A DNA stretch of 39,822 nucleotides from Bacillota bacterium (GCA_021846285.1 JAJZCB010000026.1:1-39822), one strand, 5' to 3'; positions 23,666 to 30,945 are shown, numbered from the stretch's first letter. Made by a program: numbers and translations. The notes: generated by a model not told the origin, from the letters alone.

Positions 23666-23794
23666 ATGAATGTACTGGTTGTTTATGCCCATCCAGATCC
23701 GAAGAGTCTCAATTCCGCCATCCTCGAACACGTGGAACGCGGACTCGGAGACGCGAGTCACGTGTTCACAGTGATTGATCTCTACAAGGGATAG
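23666..23794 (+). pseudogene. 5' fragment of a flavodoxin-fold NAD(P)H oxidoreductase gene
   Basis: A 42-codon frame begins with the classic start of NAD(P)H:quinone oxidoreductase/Kef-ancillary proteins (Val-Leu-Val-Val-Tyr-Ala-His-Pro-Asp-Pro-Lys-Ser-Leu-Asn-Ser) and continues to Ile-Asp-Leu-Tyr, where strand 2 of the flavodoxin fold should be. It then meets a TAG, exactly where sequence of group II intron type begins. Intact homologues are about 180-200 aa. GCAGGAG precedes the ATG. The rest of the gene is not found in the window. Confidence 0.7.
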
Positions 23795-23919
23795 GGAAAC
23801 CGGAGAAGTTTGACGTTCTTGGGTTCACGCACTTCTGCGGCGCAAGCCGTGCAGGTAAATTTCCAATAAAGCGTAAGACAAGCAAGAAGAAATTCCGTGC
23901 GAAATTTCTGCGAAGATGA
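23794..23919 (+). pseudogene. Fragment of a group II intron reverse transcriptase/maturase
   Basis: A 41-codon stretch ending in TGA matches the well-known end of the thumb-side region of intron-encoded proteins: Gly-Lys-Pro-Glu-Lys-Phe-Asp-Val-Leu-Gly-Phe-Thr-His, a Cys, then Gly-Lys-Phe, Lys-Arg-Lys-Thr-Ser-Lys-Lys-Lys-Phe-Arg-Ala-Lys. No start, no catalytic Tyr-Ala-Asp-Asp, and no maturase or endonuclease domains remain. It is in a different frame from the oxidoreductase fragment it interrupts. Confidence 0.75.
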
Positions 23920-24024
23920 TGTGAGGAACCGTATGTCTTAATTGGGCCTGTACGGATCTGTGAGGGGGAGGCAAGCACAATCTGAATGACATGGTCATGA
24001 AGAGAGGCTTGCTTCTACTCGACC
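23920..24024 (+). mobile_element. Group II intron 3' end remnant (domains V-VI like), copy A
   Basis: After the reverse transcriptase fragment comes a domain-V-like hairpin (AACCGTATG near 23926 against CTGTACGGATC near 23950), then CTGTGAGGGGG, a domain-VI-like hairpin with GCAAGC (23971-23976) and GCTTGC (24007-24012), and CTACTCGACC, a typical intron 3' terminus. The segment also has the familiar in-frame Glu-Glu-Pro-Tyr-Val-Leu-Ile-Gly-Pro-Val-Arg-Ile-Cys-Glu reading often annotated in such remnants. The intron 5' part is absent. Confidence 0.7.
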
Positions 24025-24066
24025 AGTTCAATGGCGACAGAGGCACCCGATGAGAGGAGAAGCTAA

Positions 24067-25179
24067 ATGTCTGAGAAACGTTGGATGCTCTATGGAGCCA
24101 GTGGTTACACGGGAACGTTGATCGCGGAACGTGCGGTGGCATCGGGTCACCGTCCGATCCTTGCCGGACGATCTCCGGTAGCTCTGGAGCCCCTCGCGAC
24201 TCGCCTGGGAGTGCCGTATCGAGTGATCGATCTGGGTGATCACGACGCAATCGTGGCGGGATTACGCGATGTGAGTCTTGTGTGTAACGCGGCTGGACCC
24301 TTTGAAAACACTTCCGCCCCAATGATTCAGGCGGCTTTGGAAGCGCGCTGCCACTACGTGGACATTGCTAATGAGATTCCCGTATTTCAGATGGCGCAGG
24401 CTGCTGACGCTTCCGCGCAAGCGGCCGGTATCGCCCTGATCCCAGGGGTTGGATTTGGCGTGACCGTAAGCAATTGTCTGGCGCGTTTCGTGTCGAGTCT
24501 GCTTCCCGACGCTGTGAACCTGGACTGCGCATCCGTGGCCTATGCGGCGCATCGGGGAGCAGGGGTCCTGAAAACAGCGATTGGATTGATTATTGAGGGC
24601 GGGATGGTGCGACGTCTTGGCCAATTGACGCCGTGGACTCTCGGAACCGGTGCCATTCAGATCGCCCTTCCAGATGGCGATCGTACGCTTACACCCATCC
24701 CAACCGGGGATCTTGAAGCCGCGTACTGGGCGACCGGAATTCCGAATGTGACGGCTTATTCTGCAGATCTGCCTGCAACGGCCGCGGCGCGGATAGGATT
24801 CGCACTCGTACGACAGGGATTGAAACGACCGAGTATCAGACGCTTTGTAGAACGACGGATCGAGCGAAAAACACAAAATGTTACATCGTTCCACGAGATG
24901 GTGAATCGACATTCGTACGCTTGGGCGCGAGCGAGTAATGCCGCTGGGAAAACGGTGGAAGCCTGGCTGCAACTGGGGGAAGGGTACGCGGCAACGGCAG
25001 CGTTAGCCGTTCGAGCGATAGAACGGCTGATTGCAAGCGACTTGAAGGGGGCGTTTACTCCTGCAGCGGCTTTTGGTGCAGACTTCATCTTCGAGATCGG
25101 GGAGGTAAAGCGGTGGATTAGCCAACCCGAATCGGCTGATGATCCGCATTCCTCTGTGAGGGGGGCAAGCACAATCTGA
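24067..25179 (+). CDS. Saccharopine dehydrogenase-like NAD(P)-binding oxidoreductase
   Basis: A 370-aa protein with an N-terminal Rossmann domain (Gly-Ala-Ser-Gly-Tyr-Thr-Gly at residues 10-16, then Ala-Gly-Arg-Ser), a Cys-Asn-Ala-Ala-Gly-Pro-Phe loop and the Cys-His-Tyr-Val-Asp-Ile-Ala-Asn-Glu block. These are shared with saccharopine dehydrogenase-family reductases, including trans-acting enoyl reductases. It is too short and lacks partners for lysine metabolism, so the substrate is unknown. The ATG at 24067 follows GAGAGGAGAAG. The last nine codons are read through a second intron tail (25153 onward), so the original C terminus seems to have been replaced. Confidence 0.78.
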   Translation: MSEKRWMLYGASGYTGTLIAERAVASGHRPILAGRSPVALEPLATRLGVPYRVIDLGDHDAIVAGLRDVSLVCNAAGPFENTSAPMIQAALEARCHYVDIANEIPVFQMAQAADASAQAAGIALIPGVGFGVTVSNCLARFVSSLLPDAVNLDCASVAYAAHRGAGVLKTAIGLIIEGGMVRRLGQLTPWTLGTGAIQIALPDGDRTLTPIPTGDLEAAYWATGIPNVTAYSADLPATAAARIGFALVRQGLKRPSIRRFVERRIERKTQNVTSFHEMVNRHSYAWARASNAAGKTVEAWLQLGEGYAATAALAVRAIERLIASDLKGAFTPAAAFGADFIFEIGEVKRWISQPESADDPHSSVRGASTI

Positions 25180-25218
25180 ATGACATGGTGATGAAGAGAG
25201 GCTTGCTTCTACTCGACC
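25153..25218 (+). mobile_element. Group II intron 3' tail, copy B
   Basis: Starting at TCTGTGAGGGGG, the tail repeats copy A. From CAAGC onward (25166-25218 against 23972-24024) 52 of 53 bases agree, including the domain-VI-like hairpin and the CTACTCGACC end. It overlaps the 3' end of the saccharopine-dehydrogenase-like gene. Domain V's 5' half and all coding parts are missing. Confidence 0.75.
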
Positions 25219-25333
25219 GGGATGCACCCGGTAAAGCGGTTCATGTTCGCCGGTGTAAGGCGAAGCACAAAAAAACGTTGGGATTCGTGGCTTCAGCGCA
25301 TCTATCATCAGGCGCGATACGAACTGAACTAGC

Positions 25334-25363
25334 TTGACCCGCTTACAGTTTGGTCGTTATGAT
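25334..25363 (+). promoter_or_regulatory. Promoter of the DinB-family gene
   Basis: TTGACC (25334-25339), 18 bp, TATGAT (25358-25363). Each element matches 5 of 6 consensus bases. It is 33 bp before the GTG start. Confidence 0.6.
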
Positions 25364-25396
25364 GATACTGGAGCAGGAGATGGGAGATGATTGATC

Positions 25397-25891
25397 GTGT
25401 CGGACATGCTCGGTCACAGACAGATGATTCTTAACGTCATCCAGGGTCGTGGGGCGCACGCCTCTGTCAGCAACATATTTGAAAATCTTGACTGGAGGTT
25501 GGCAGGGCAAAGCCCTGCAGGGTCACCCTATACAATCTGGCAAATTCTCAATCACCTGATCTACTGGCAGGACTACACTTTGCGTTTGCTTTCAGGGGAG
25601 GCGCCAGTTGTTCCCGAACATGCTGCGGATTCATGGCCAGGTGAAGCTTTTCCCGCCAGCGAGGCGTTATGGTACGCGACTGTTGAATCGTTTCTGACGG
25701 GCCTGCGGATGGCGCAAGAGGCGGTCGAGAACAGCGATCTGGAGAGCGTGACGCTCGCGCGTCCAGAGCAGTCGCGCGCTGAAACCCTGGGCATGCTGCT
25801 GGGGCACAACAGCTACCATCTTGGCCAAGTGGTGCTGTTGCGACGCATGCTTGGATCCTGGCCGCCGCCGTCGGGCGGGGATACATGGTGA
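25397..25891 (+). CDS. DinB/YfiT-like four-helix protein
   Basis: A 164-aa protein of the DinB superfamily, which includes metal-dependent bacillithiol/mycothiol S-transferases and many proteins of unknown role. The probable metal ligands are His in Leu-Asn-His-Leu-Ile-Tyr-Trp-Gln-Asp (about residue 52) and two His in His-Asn-Ser-Tyr-His-Leu-Gly-Gln near residue 140, the standard three-His layout. The GTG at 25397 lies ten bases after GGGAG; a TTG six bases earlier is possible. It ends 38 bp from the convergent xylB. A thiol-transferase role is plausible because the organism appears to make bacillithiol, but this is not shown by sequence. Confidence 0.8.
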   Translation: MSDMLGHRQMILNVIQGRGAHASVSNIFENLDWRLAGQSPAGSPYTIWQILNHLIYWQDYTLRLLSGEAPVVPEHAADSWPGEAFPASEALWYATVESFLTGLRMAQEAVENSDLESVTLARPEQSRAETLGMLLGHNSYHLGQVVLLRRMLGSWPPPSGGDTW

Positions 25892-25929
25892 GCGGTTCCG
25901 CAGACCATCCTCTGCATCCATCGTAAAGA

Positions 25930-27411
25930 TCAGAGTCGATGCAGGAGCGATTGCGCATACGTCTTGTAACGATCATACCCTTCACGATAGACTGCCACAT
26001 TGGAGGACGGGGCGACCCGTTCTTTACCAGGCTGATCCTTCACAAGAGCATCGATGCGCGTCCAGAAACCTTGCGACAGGCCGGCAAGCGCTGCGGCGCC
26101 GTACGCGGCCCCCTCCGAGTAGCTCCTGACCGCAAGCGGCCTGTCGAGTACATCGGAGAGAATCTGCAACCACAGTGGACTGTTGACAACCCCGCCCGTC
26201 ACAATAAATTCGTCGACATGCCGGTTTAACGATTGCACCACCTCCAGGCAGTCTCTCAGTGAATACGCCACACCTTCCAGCACGCTCCTGACAAAGTGCG
26301 CCGGTTTGTGCTGCAAATGGATGCCGATAAATCCGGCTCTCAATTGATCGCTGTTGTACGGCGTTCGTTCTCCTGTCAGAAAGGGCAGGTAGATGAGTCC
26401 GTTGCTTCCGGGTTCCGACTGCGCGGCCGCGTCCATCAGGGCATCGTACGATGCGCCGTGCCCCAGAGAGTCTCTGAACCATCGCAGGGAAGCGCCCGCT
26501 GCGAGGGTGACGCCCATGGCGTACCACATCTCCGGAATGGCATGGCAGAAAACATGCAGAGTGGGATTTTGCGTCGCCGCCTTCTGAGCGGAGGGCGCTT
26601 CTTCAAGACAACTCAAGACCACGCCTGACGTTCCGATCGAGATCAAACCTCTGTCCCTGTCCACAATGCCCATCCCGACGGCCGCCGCCGCGTTGTCTGC
26701 GGCCCCGGCGATGACCGCCGTTCCCGTCTGGAGGCCAGTGGCCTCACTTGCTGCGGGCGTTACCGAGCCAATGATGGCGCCGCTTTCAAATACCGGCGGA
26801 AACCAGGCCTGCGGCAGGTCAAGCTCTGACATCAGGGAAGTCTGCCAACGTCGGTTGCGCACATCAAAAATACCCGTTCCACTCGCGTCCGATACATCGG
26901 CGGTCCAGCGACCTGTCAAACGATGGTTGATAAAATCCTTTGGCATGAGGACATGACGGATTCGTTCGTACACTTCTGGTAAATGCGTCTTCACCCAGAC
27001 CAATTTGCCGAGTGTAAACCCGGGCAGCAGAGAATTGCAAGTGAGAGCTTGATATCGCTCGTGGCCGACAGACCGCAGTATCTGATCGCACACGGTCTTT
27101 GTGCGGGTGTCATTCCACAAAATACTGTTCATGACCGCTTCGCCCGTTTCATCGAGCAAGACTGATGAATGCATTTGTCCCGCTGCGCCAATGGCGATGA
27201 TATCCGCTGGCGAGATTCCCTGAGCCCACAGATCCCCCAGACAGGACCGAAAGGCATTCCACCAGATCTCCGGATCCTGTTCGGCCCAACCGCTCTTCGG
27301 TACATCAAACGTGTATGAACTGTACGCCCTCTTTACAATCCGGCCCTGTTCATCAATGACGAGTGCCTTTGTGCCCTCAGTGCCTATGTCTACTCCCATT
27401 ACATACGGCAA
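25930..27411 (-). CDS. xylB: Xylulokinase
   Basis: A 493-aa FGGY-family kinase that phosphorylates D-xylulose to D-xylulose 5-phosphate for the pentose phosphate pathway. It shows the N-terminal phosphate loop (Asp-Ile-Gly-Thr-Glu-Gly-Thr-Lys), the substrate contact Gly-Gln-Met-His-Ser, Leu-Trp-Asn-Asp-Thr-Arg, and the catalytic base Asp near residue 236 in Ala-Gly-Ala-Ala-Asp-Asn-Ala. The TTG start at 27411 has AAGGTGAG a few bases upstream; an ATG four codons later is an alternative. It diverges from deoR-MFS-dehydrogenase, and its predicted promoter (27640-27669) overlaps a shared operator. Its leader of over 200 nt contains structured repeat copy 3 (antisense). No xylA lies nearby, so xylulose probably comes from a pentitol or from lyxose. 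Confidence 0.92.
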   Translation of the reverse strand: MPYVMGVDIGTEGTKALVIDEQGRIVKRAYSSYTFDVPKSGWAEQDPEIWWNAFRSCLGDLWAQGISPADIIAIGAAGQMHSSVLLDETGEAVMNSILWNDTRTKTVCDQILRSVGHERYQALTCNSLLPGFTLGKLVWVKTHLPEVYERIRHVLMPKDFINHRLTGRWTADVSDASGTGIFDVRNRRWQTSLMSELDLPQAWFPPVFESGAIIGSVTPAASEATGLQTGTAVIAGAADNAAAAVGMGIVDRDRGLISIGTSGVVLSCLEEAPSAQKAATQNPTLHVFCHAIPEMWYAMGVTLAAGASLRWFRDSLGHGASYDALMDAAAQSEPGSNGLIYLPFLTGERTPYNSDQLRAGFIGIHLQHKPAHFVRSVLEGVAYSLRDCLEVVQSLNRHVDEFIVTGGVVNSPLWLQILSDVLDRPLAVRSYSEGAAYGAAALAGLSQGFWTRIDALVKDQPGKERVAPSSNVAVYREGYDRYKTYAQSLLHRL

Positions 27412-27444
27412 TCGCTCACCTTATTCTGTGTGTAGGTGTGTTTT

Positions 27445-27571
27445 GAAAATACGGCCGTTCCTGCCATGCCAGGACGGATCATGCATTGTACTACCGCTCA
27501 AACAGGTGCGGCCCAAAGGCCGCAAAACTCGCTGCAGTGCAATCCATGATCCGTCCTGGCGAGTCATTTTT
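27445..27571 (+). repeat. Structured repeat element, copy 3
   Basis: AAAAT (27446-27450) pairs with ATTTT (27566-27570). A 23-bp stem forms between 27469-27491 and 27537-27559 with one mismatch and one G-U pair. The apical part has GCTCAA (27496-27501), a GC-only hairpin (27508-27513 with 27518-27523) and AACTCGC (27526-27532), the same order as copies 1 and 2 read on the minus strand. The upstream GAAAATAC and CCTGCC blocks are also shared. Stem sequence is unrelated to the other copies. It lies in the xylB/deoR divergent region, between the predicted xylB transcription start and its start codon. Confidence 0.7.
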
Positions 27572-27639
27572 ATTCTTAACCACGCATAGCACGATGTCAA
27601 ACGCTTACGACAGATCGATTGGCCTCTTGGACAGAAATA

Positions 27640-27669
27640 ATTATAAATACTTACATATGCGTATGTAAA
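27640..27669 (-). promoter_or_regulatory. Promoter of xylB
   Basis: On the minus strand TTTACA (27669-27664) and a perfect TATAAT (27645-27640) are 18 bp apart. The operator dyad overlaps the -35 and much of the spacer. Confidence 0.65.
27651..27668. promoter_or_regulatory. Shared operator between xylB and deoR
   Basis: TTACATA-TGCG-TATGTAA: perfect 7-bp arms. It lies within the xylB promoter and directly abuts the -35 of the deoR promoter, so one repressor dimer could control both directions. Confidence 0.6.
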
Positions 27670-27670
27670 C

Positions 27671-27699
27671 TTGCTGTATTTTGCGCAAATAGCTATAAT
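27671..27699 (+). promoter_or_regulatory. Promoter of the deoR-MFS genes
   Basis: TTGCTG (27671-27676), 17 bp, perfect TATAAT (27694-27699), 48 bp before the deoR start. Confidence 0.7.
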
Positions 27700-27746
27700 A
27701 ACTGCAAGAGAGTTTAAATAGCGCGGGAGGGGCGAACCCAAAAGGC

Positions 27747-28517
27747 ATGTACCAGGAAGAGCGGTTGGTGCTGATTCTGGAGCACATAAGAATACACCAA
27801 CGGGTAAGCGTTCAGGAGATCTGCGATCTGTTTGGCGTGTCTCGCGACACTGCACGGCGCGATTTGGTGAAACTCGACGAACAGCGTGCAATCATCCGTA
27901 CTCGCGGGGGCGCCATCCTGCCCACATTGTCAAAACAGGTGTACGGCTATAAGGAACGATTGCATAGGGAATCGACGAGCAAACGCCAGATTGGACGAGT
28001 GGCTGCTTCACTTGTCAAAGAGGGAGATTATATCATCCTGGACGCGTCCACCACGGTTCAGTTTGTCGCGGAGTACCTTTCTGCGCGCGATGTTGTAGCC
28101 ATAACGAACGCCATCGACATTGCGGACATCCTGTCTGCCAAAGATCGGGTGACCATTCATCTGTTGGGCGGGCGGCTGGATAGAGAGCACCGATTTTTGT
28201 ATGGCGCGTCGACAATCGCAAAAGTCGCCGATTATCGGGTCGACAAGCTGTTTCTTGGCGTGGGAGGCATCAGCGCCGATGGATTGTCGTATCCCCATGA
28301 AGAAGAAGGATATGTAAAACGGGAAATGATCCGCCGCGCCGATCAGGTTATTGTTTTGGCCGATCAAACCAAGTTTGGAAAACGGTTGTTCCACAAAGTC
28401 TCAGGTTTGGACCCGGTCGATCTGATCGTTACGGATCGCCAACCTGACGATGAGATGACGCGCATCCTCAAAGAGTTCAACATTGAGGTCATGGTGGTAG
28501 CGGAGGAAGGAACCTGA
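27747..28517 (+). CDS. DeoR-family regulator 1 (pentitol cluster)
   Basis: A 256-aa DeoR-family repressor. The N-terminal winged helix (Val-Ser-Val-Gln-Glu-Ile-Cys-Asp-Leu-Phe-Gly-Val-Ser-Arg-Asp-Thr-Ala-Arg-Arg-Asp) is at residues about 19-38. The DeoRC sensor domain follows, with Asp-Ala-Ser-Thr-Thr and Gly-Gly-Arg/Gly-Val-Gly-Gly motifs that bind phosphorylated sugars. The ATG at 27747 lies downstream of GGGAGGGG. It is adjacent to the transporter gene (1-bp gap) and divergent from xylB, with a dyad between the two promoters. Xylulose 5-phosphate or a related phosphate is a reasonable but unproven inducer. Confidence 0.9.
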   Translation: MYQEERLVLILEHIRIHQRVSVQEICDLFGVSRDTARRDLVKLDEQRAIIRTRGGAILPTLSKQVYGYKERLHRESTSKRQIGRVAASLVKEGDYIILDASTTVQFVAEYLSARDVVAITNAIDIADILSAKDRVTIHLLGGRLDREHRFLYGASTIAKVADYRVDKLFLGVGGISADGLSYPHEEEGYVKREMIRRADQVIVLADQTKFGKRLFHKVSGLDPVDLIVTDRQPDDEMTRILKEFNIEVMVVAEEGT

Positions 28518-28518
28518 C

Positions 28519-29718
28519 ATGAGAGCTCTCACACTGGCGGGCAGCGCGTCCTATTTTTTGATCGGACTGGCCACTGTTATTTTTGGCGCTCTGTTGCCGG
28601 AGATCCTTCATTACTACGGGCAAAGCTACAGTGGCGGCGGTGAGTTGGTATTTGCGCAATTTGCGGGTTTTCTTGTTGGCGTTCTGACAAGTCCTGTCTC
28701 GGCTGAGAGATTGGGTTATCGAGGCGCGCTGTTCCTGTCTGTCATAAGCTTCAGCGCGGCGCAGTTGGCCTTGGCCTTGCGCCCCTCCTGGCACTTGGTC
28801 GTGTTGCTGGCTGCTGTCAATGGATTTGGTTTTGGCATGACGCAGACAGTGGTTGGAACGTTGATTCTGGAGTCGACAGAACGCGCAAAGGCTGTGGCGA
28901 TGAGCCGACTGGAGGTTTTTTTTGGTCTGGGCGCACTGCTCATGCCCGTCGTGGCCAGCTTGCTGATCGCAATCGGCGCGTGGAATGTTTCCTTTGCCAT
29001 ACTTGGGTTCGGCGCTCTGTCTTTGCTGGTTGTGTGGGGACGTAAACCCTGGGAGAACGCGCAGACAGCGACCGTCATGCCTGCGAAGTCTTCGCGTCCG
29101 CAGACGGGAACCGCGGCGGGTGGGGATCGCCGCGGGGGGCTTCCTCTGTTGGCCCTCTTTATTGGCTTGATAATGATGTATGTCGGCGTTGAAACGAGCA
29201 TCATCAATTTTCTTCCGTCCATCTTGATCCGTCACATCCAACTCCGCAGTTCTGTAGCAAGCCTCAGCGTCACGGCCTTTTGGGGCGCCATGACTGTCGG
29301 ACGCATTTTTGCGGGCGCGATCGCAGAAAAATTGTACTACTCCCGATACTTGCTGTGGAGCAATTTTGGCACTCTCGCGGCACTCGCGGGTATTGCCGTC
29401 ATGGGGAACGTTTGGGGCGTCTTCATACTGGTACTGCTGTTAGGACTGATGATGTCGGGCATGTTCTCCATTTCACTCGTGTTTGCCAATCATGTAGTTG
29501 AGGGAACCGCCAAAAAAACGACCAGCATCCTGATCGCTTCGGGCGGGATTGGCGGATCGCTGTTCCCGTTGCTCATGGGTTGGAGCATGGATCGCCTGGC
29601 GGCCCGGGGAACGATATGGATTCTCACGATATTCACATTCCTGATGCTCCTCCTGCTCGTTGCCATTGCGCGCATCAGCAAGCTTCGCGGCAAGAAAGCG
29701 GTTCCGCAGACAGGCTGA
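28519..29718 (+). CDS. MFS transporter, probable sugar or sugar-alcohol permease
   Basis: A 399-aa major facilitator protein with 12 predicted helices and a hydrophilic loop at about residues 180-205 separating the two six-helix halves. The second-half helix-loop (Gly-Arg-Ile-Phe-Ala-Gly) resembles the MFS loop motif. The ATG is one base after the deoR stop, with GGAGGAAGG as ribosome site. The neighbours (xylulokinase, DeoR repressor, polyol-type dehydrogenase) match the logic of the Klebsiella dal and rbt pentitol operons, where the transporter is also an MFS protein. The substrate is inferred from context only. Confidence 0.85.
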   Translation: MRALTLAGSASYFLIGLATVIFGALLPEILHYYGQSYSGGGELVFAQFAGFLVGVLTSPVSAERLGYRGALFLSVISFSAAQLALALRPSWHLVVLLAAVNGFGFGMTQTVVGTLILESTERAKAVAMSRLEVFFGLGALLMPVVASLLIAIGAWNVSFAILGFGALSLLVVWGRKPWENAQTATVMPAKSSRPQTGTAAGGDRRGGLPLLALFIGLIMMYVGVETSIINFLPSILIRHIQLRSSVASLSVTAFWGAMTVGRIFAGAIAEKLYYSRYLLWSNFGTLAALAGIAVMGNVWGVFILVLLLGLMMSGMFSISLVFANHVVEGTAKKTTSILIASGGIGGSLFPLLMGWSMDRLAARGTIWILTIFTFLMLLLLVAIARISKLRGKKAVPQTG

Positions 29719-29759
29719 CTCGCGGAGTCCTGTGATTCATTGACGCTCTTCCACGGGTC

Positions 29760-29788
29760 TTGTCAGACTCCTGTTCTTCGGGTATAAC
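29760..29788 (+). promoter_or_regulatory. Separate promoter for dehydrogenase 1
   Basis: TTGTCA (29760-29765), 17 bp, TATAAC (29783-29788) in the 144-bp gap after the transporter gene. Each element is 5 of 6. Confidence 0.55.
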
Positions 29789-29862
29789 AAGATTCATCGG
29801 TGCGGCAGTCGCGACGACGCGACGGCATTGTCTGCAATACGTACACGAAAGGGGAGACGGGT

Positions 29863-30873
29863 ATGCGCGCATTGGTCATGGAGGCCGCAAAAAATTCTGT
29901 GGTGAGGGATGTCGAGATCCCTGTGCCAAACGTGGGAGAAGTGCTTGTTGAGGTGAGGCGCTGCGGCATCTGCGGCACGGACTTGCACATTTTTGAGGGA
30001 GACTTTCTGTCGGGATATCCGCTGATTCCTGGTCATGAATTCGCGGGGGTTGTGGCGGCCGTTGGTGCGGGTGTGGAAAGAGTTCACGTCGGTGATCGAG
30101 TGGCGGTCGACCCTTCCTTGTTTTGCGGGCGCTGCGATTATTGCCTGAGTGATCGCGGCAACCACTGTGAGCGTTGGGGCGCGATCGGCGATACGCAAAA
30201 TGGGGCGATGGCGGAGTTCGTGATCGCGCCCGAGGCCAATGTGTTCCCATTGCCGGATGCGATGACCTTTCAGCAAGGGGCCTTCATCGAACCTGTCGCC
30301 TGCGTCGTACATGGCATGAACCAACTGCAGTTGCGCACTGGGCAGAGTGTGCTGTTGTTTGGCGCCGGCAGCATGGGTCAGTTGCTGATCCAGGCCCTGG
30401 CGCACTCGGGAGCGGGCGAGTTGACGGTCGTCGATGTCTCGCGCAACAAACTGGATCTGGCCCTGGAAAATGGCGCGACAACAGTCCATTACGCGAAAGA
30501 AGCACACGACTTGCTTGCGAACCGCAAGCGACACCGAGGATATGACGTAGTGGTTGACGTCACCGGGATCCCCGGCGTGATACAGACGGAATTTCAGTAC
30601 CTCGCGCCGCGGGGAACCCACCTGCAATTCGGCGTAGCGCCAGTACATTCGGCGGTCACCATCAATCCATTCGAGATCTATCACAACGACTGGCGACTCA
30701 TCGGATCAATGGCCATCAACCACACGTTCCTGACGGCGCTGGAATGGATGCGCGCCGGACGCGTTCGCATCGATCCGCTTGTCAGCGGCGTCATCGGATT
30801 GGATGAGGTTCCCCGCTTCTTTGCCGCAGGGAAGGATGCCGAGATCATGAAGATGCAAATTGAATTTTCTTGA
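29863..30873 (+). CDS. Zinc-dependent medium-chain dehydrogenase 1 (polyol dehydrogenase type)
   Basis: A 336-aa MDR-family dehydrogenase. Catalytic-zinc residues are Cys37, His58 and Glu59 (Cys-Gly-Ile-Cys-Gly-Thr-Asp, Gly-His-Glu). The structural zinc loop has Cys88, Cys91, Cys94 and Cys102. A Rossmann NAD(P) site (Gly-Ala-Gly-Ser-Met-Gly) follows near 168. The ATG at 29863 has AAAGGGGAG seven bases upstream; a longer frame from 29800 lacks one. The sequence style is that of sorbitol/arabinitol dehydrogenases. With xylulokinase in the cluster, oxidation of D-arabinitol or xylitol to D-xylulose is the leading guess. A perfect terminator follows, so this ends the transcription unit. Confidence 0.87.
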   Translation: MRALVMEAAKNSVVRDVEIPVPNVGEVLVEVRRCGICGTDLHIFEGDFLSGYPLIPGHEFAGVVAAVGAGVERVHVGDRVAVDPSLFCGRCDYCLSDRGNHCERWGAIGDTQNGAMAEFVIAPEANVFPLPDAMTFQQGAFIEPVACVVHGMNQLQLRTGQSVLLFGAGSMGQLLIQALAHSGAGELTVVDVSRNKLDLALENGATTVHYAKEAHDLLANRKRHRGYDVVVDVTGIPGVIQTEFQYLAPRGTHLQFGVAPVHSAVTINPFEIYHNDWRLIGSMAINHTFLTALEWMRAGRVRIDPLVSGVIGLDEVPRFFAAGKDAEIMKMQIEFS

Positions 30874-30908
30874 CTATGCAGACCATCGTTGTGGTCGGCT
30901 GACTTATC

Positions 30909-30945
30909 GCCCCACTCTCGCAGTCGAGAGTGGGGCGGCTTTTTC
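30909..30945 (+). terminator. Intrinsic terminator after dehydrogenase 1
   Basis: A perfect 12-bp stem (30909-30920 with 30925-30936), CAGT loop, and T-run 30940-30944. It clearly separates the pentitol cluster from the next operon. Confidence 0.9.

Noticed and set aside
24067-25179. True saccharopine dehydrogenase of lysine metabolism
   Set aside because: Only the NAD(P)-binding fold and family blocks match; no lysine-pathway genes are near, and the C terminus has been replaced by intron-derived sequence.
27593-27610. A possible catabolite-control (cre) site near xylB
   Set aside because: The central AAACGCTT looks promising, but the flanks miss the consensus at three key positions.
29794-30684. 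A 296-codon open frame antisense to dehydrogenase 1
   Set aside because: It mirrors a strongly supported MDR gene, has no ribosome site or recognisable domain, and reflects GC-rich third positions of the real gene.
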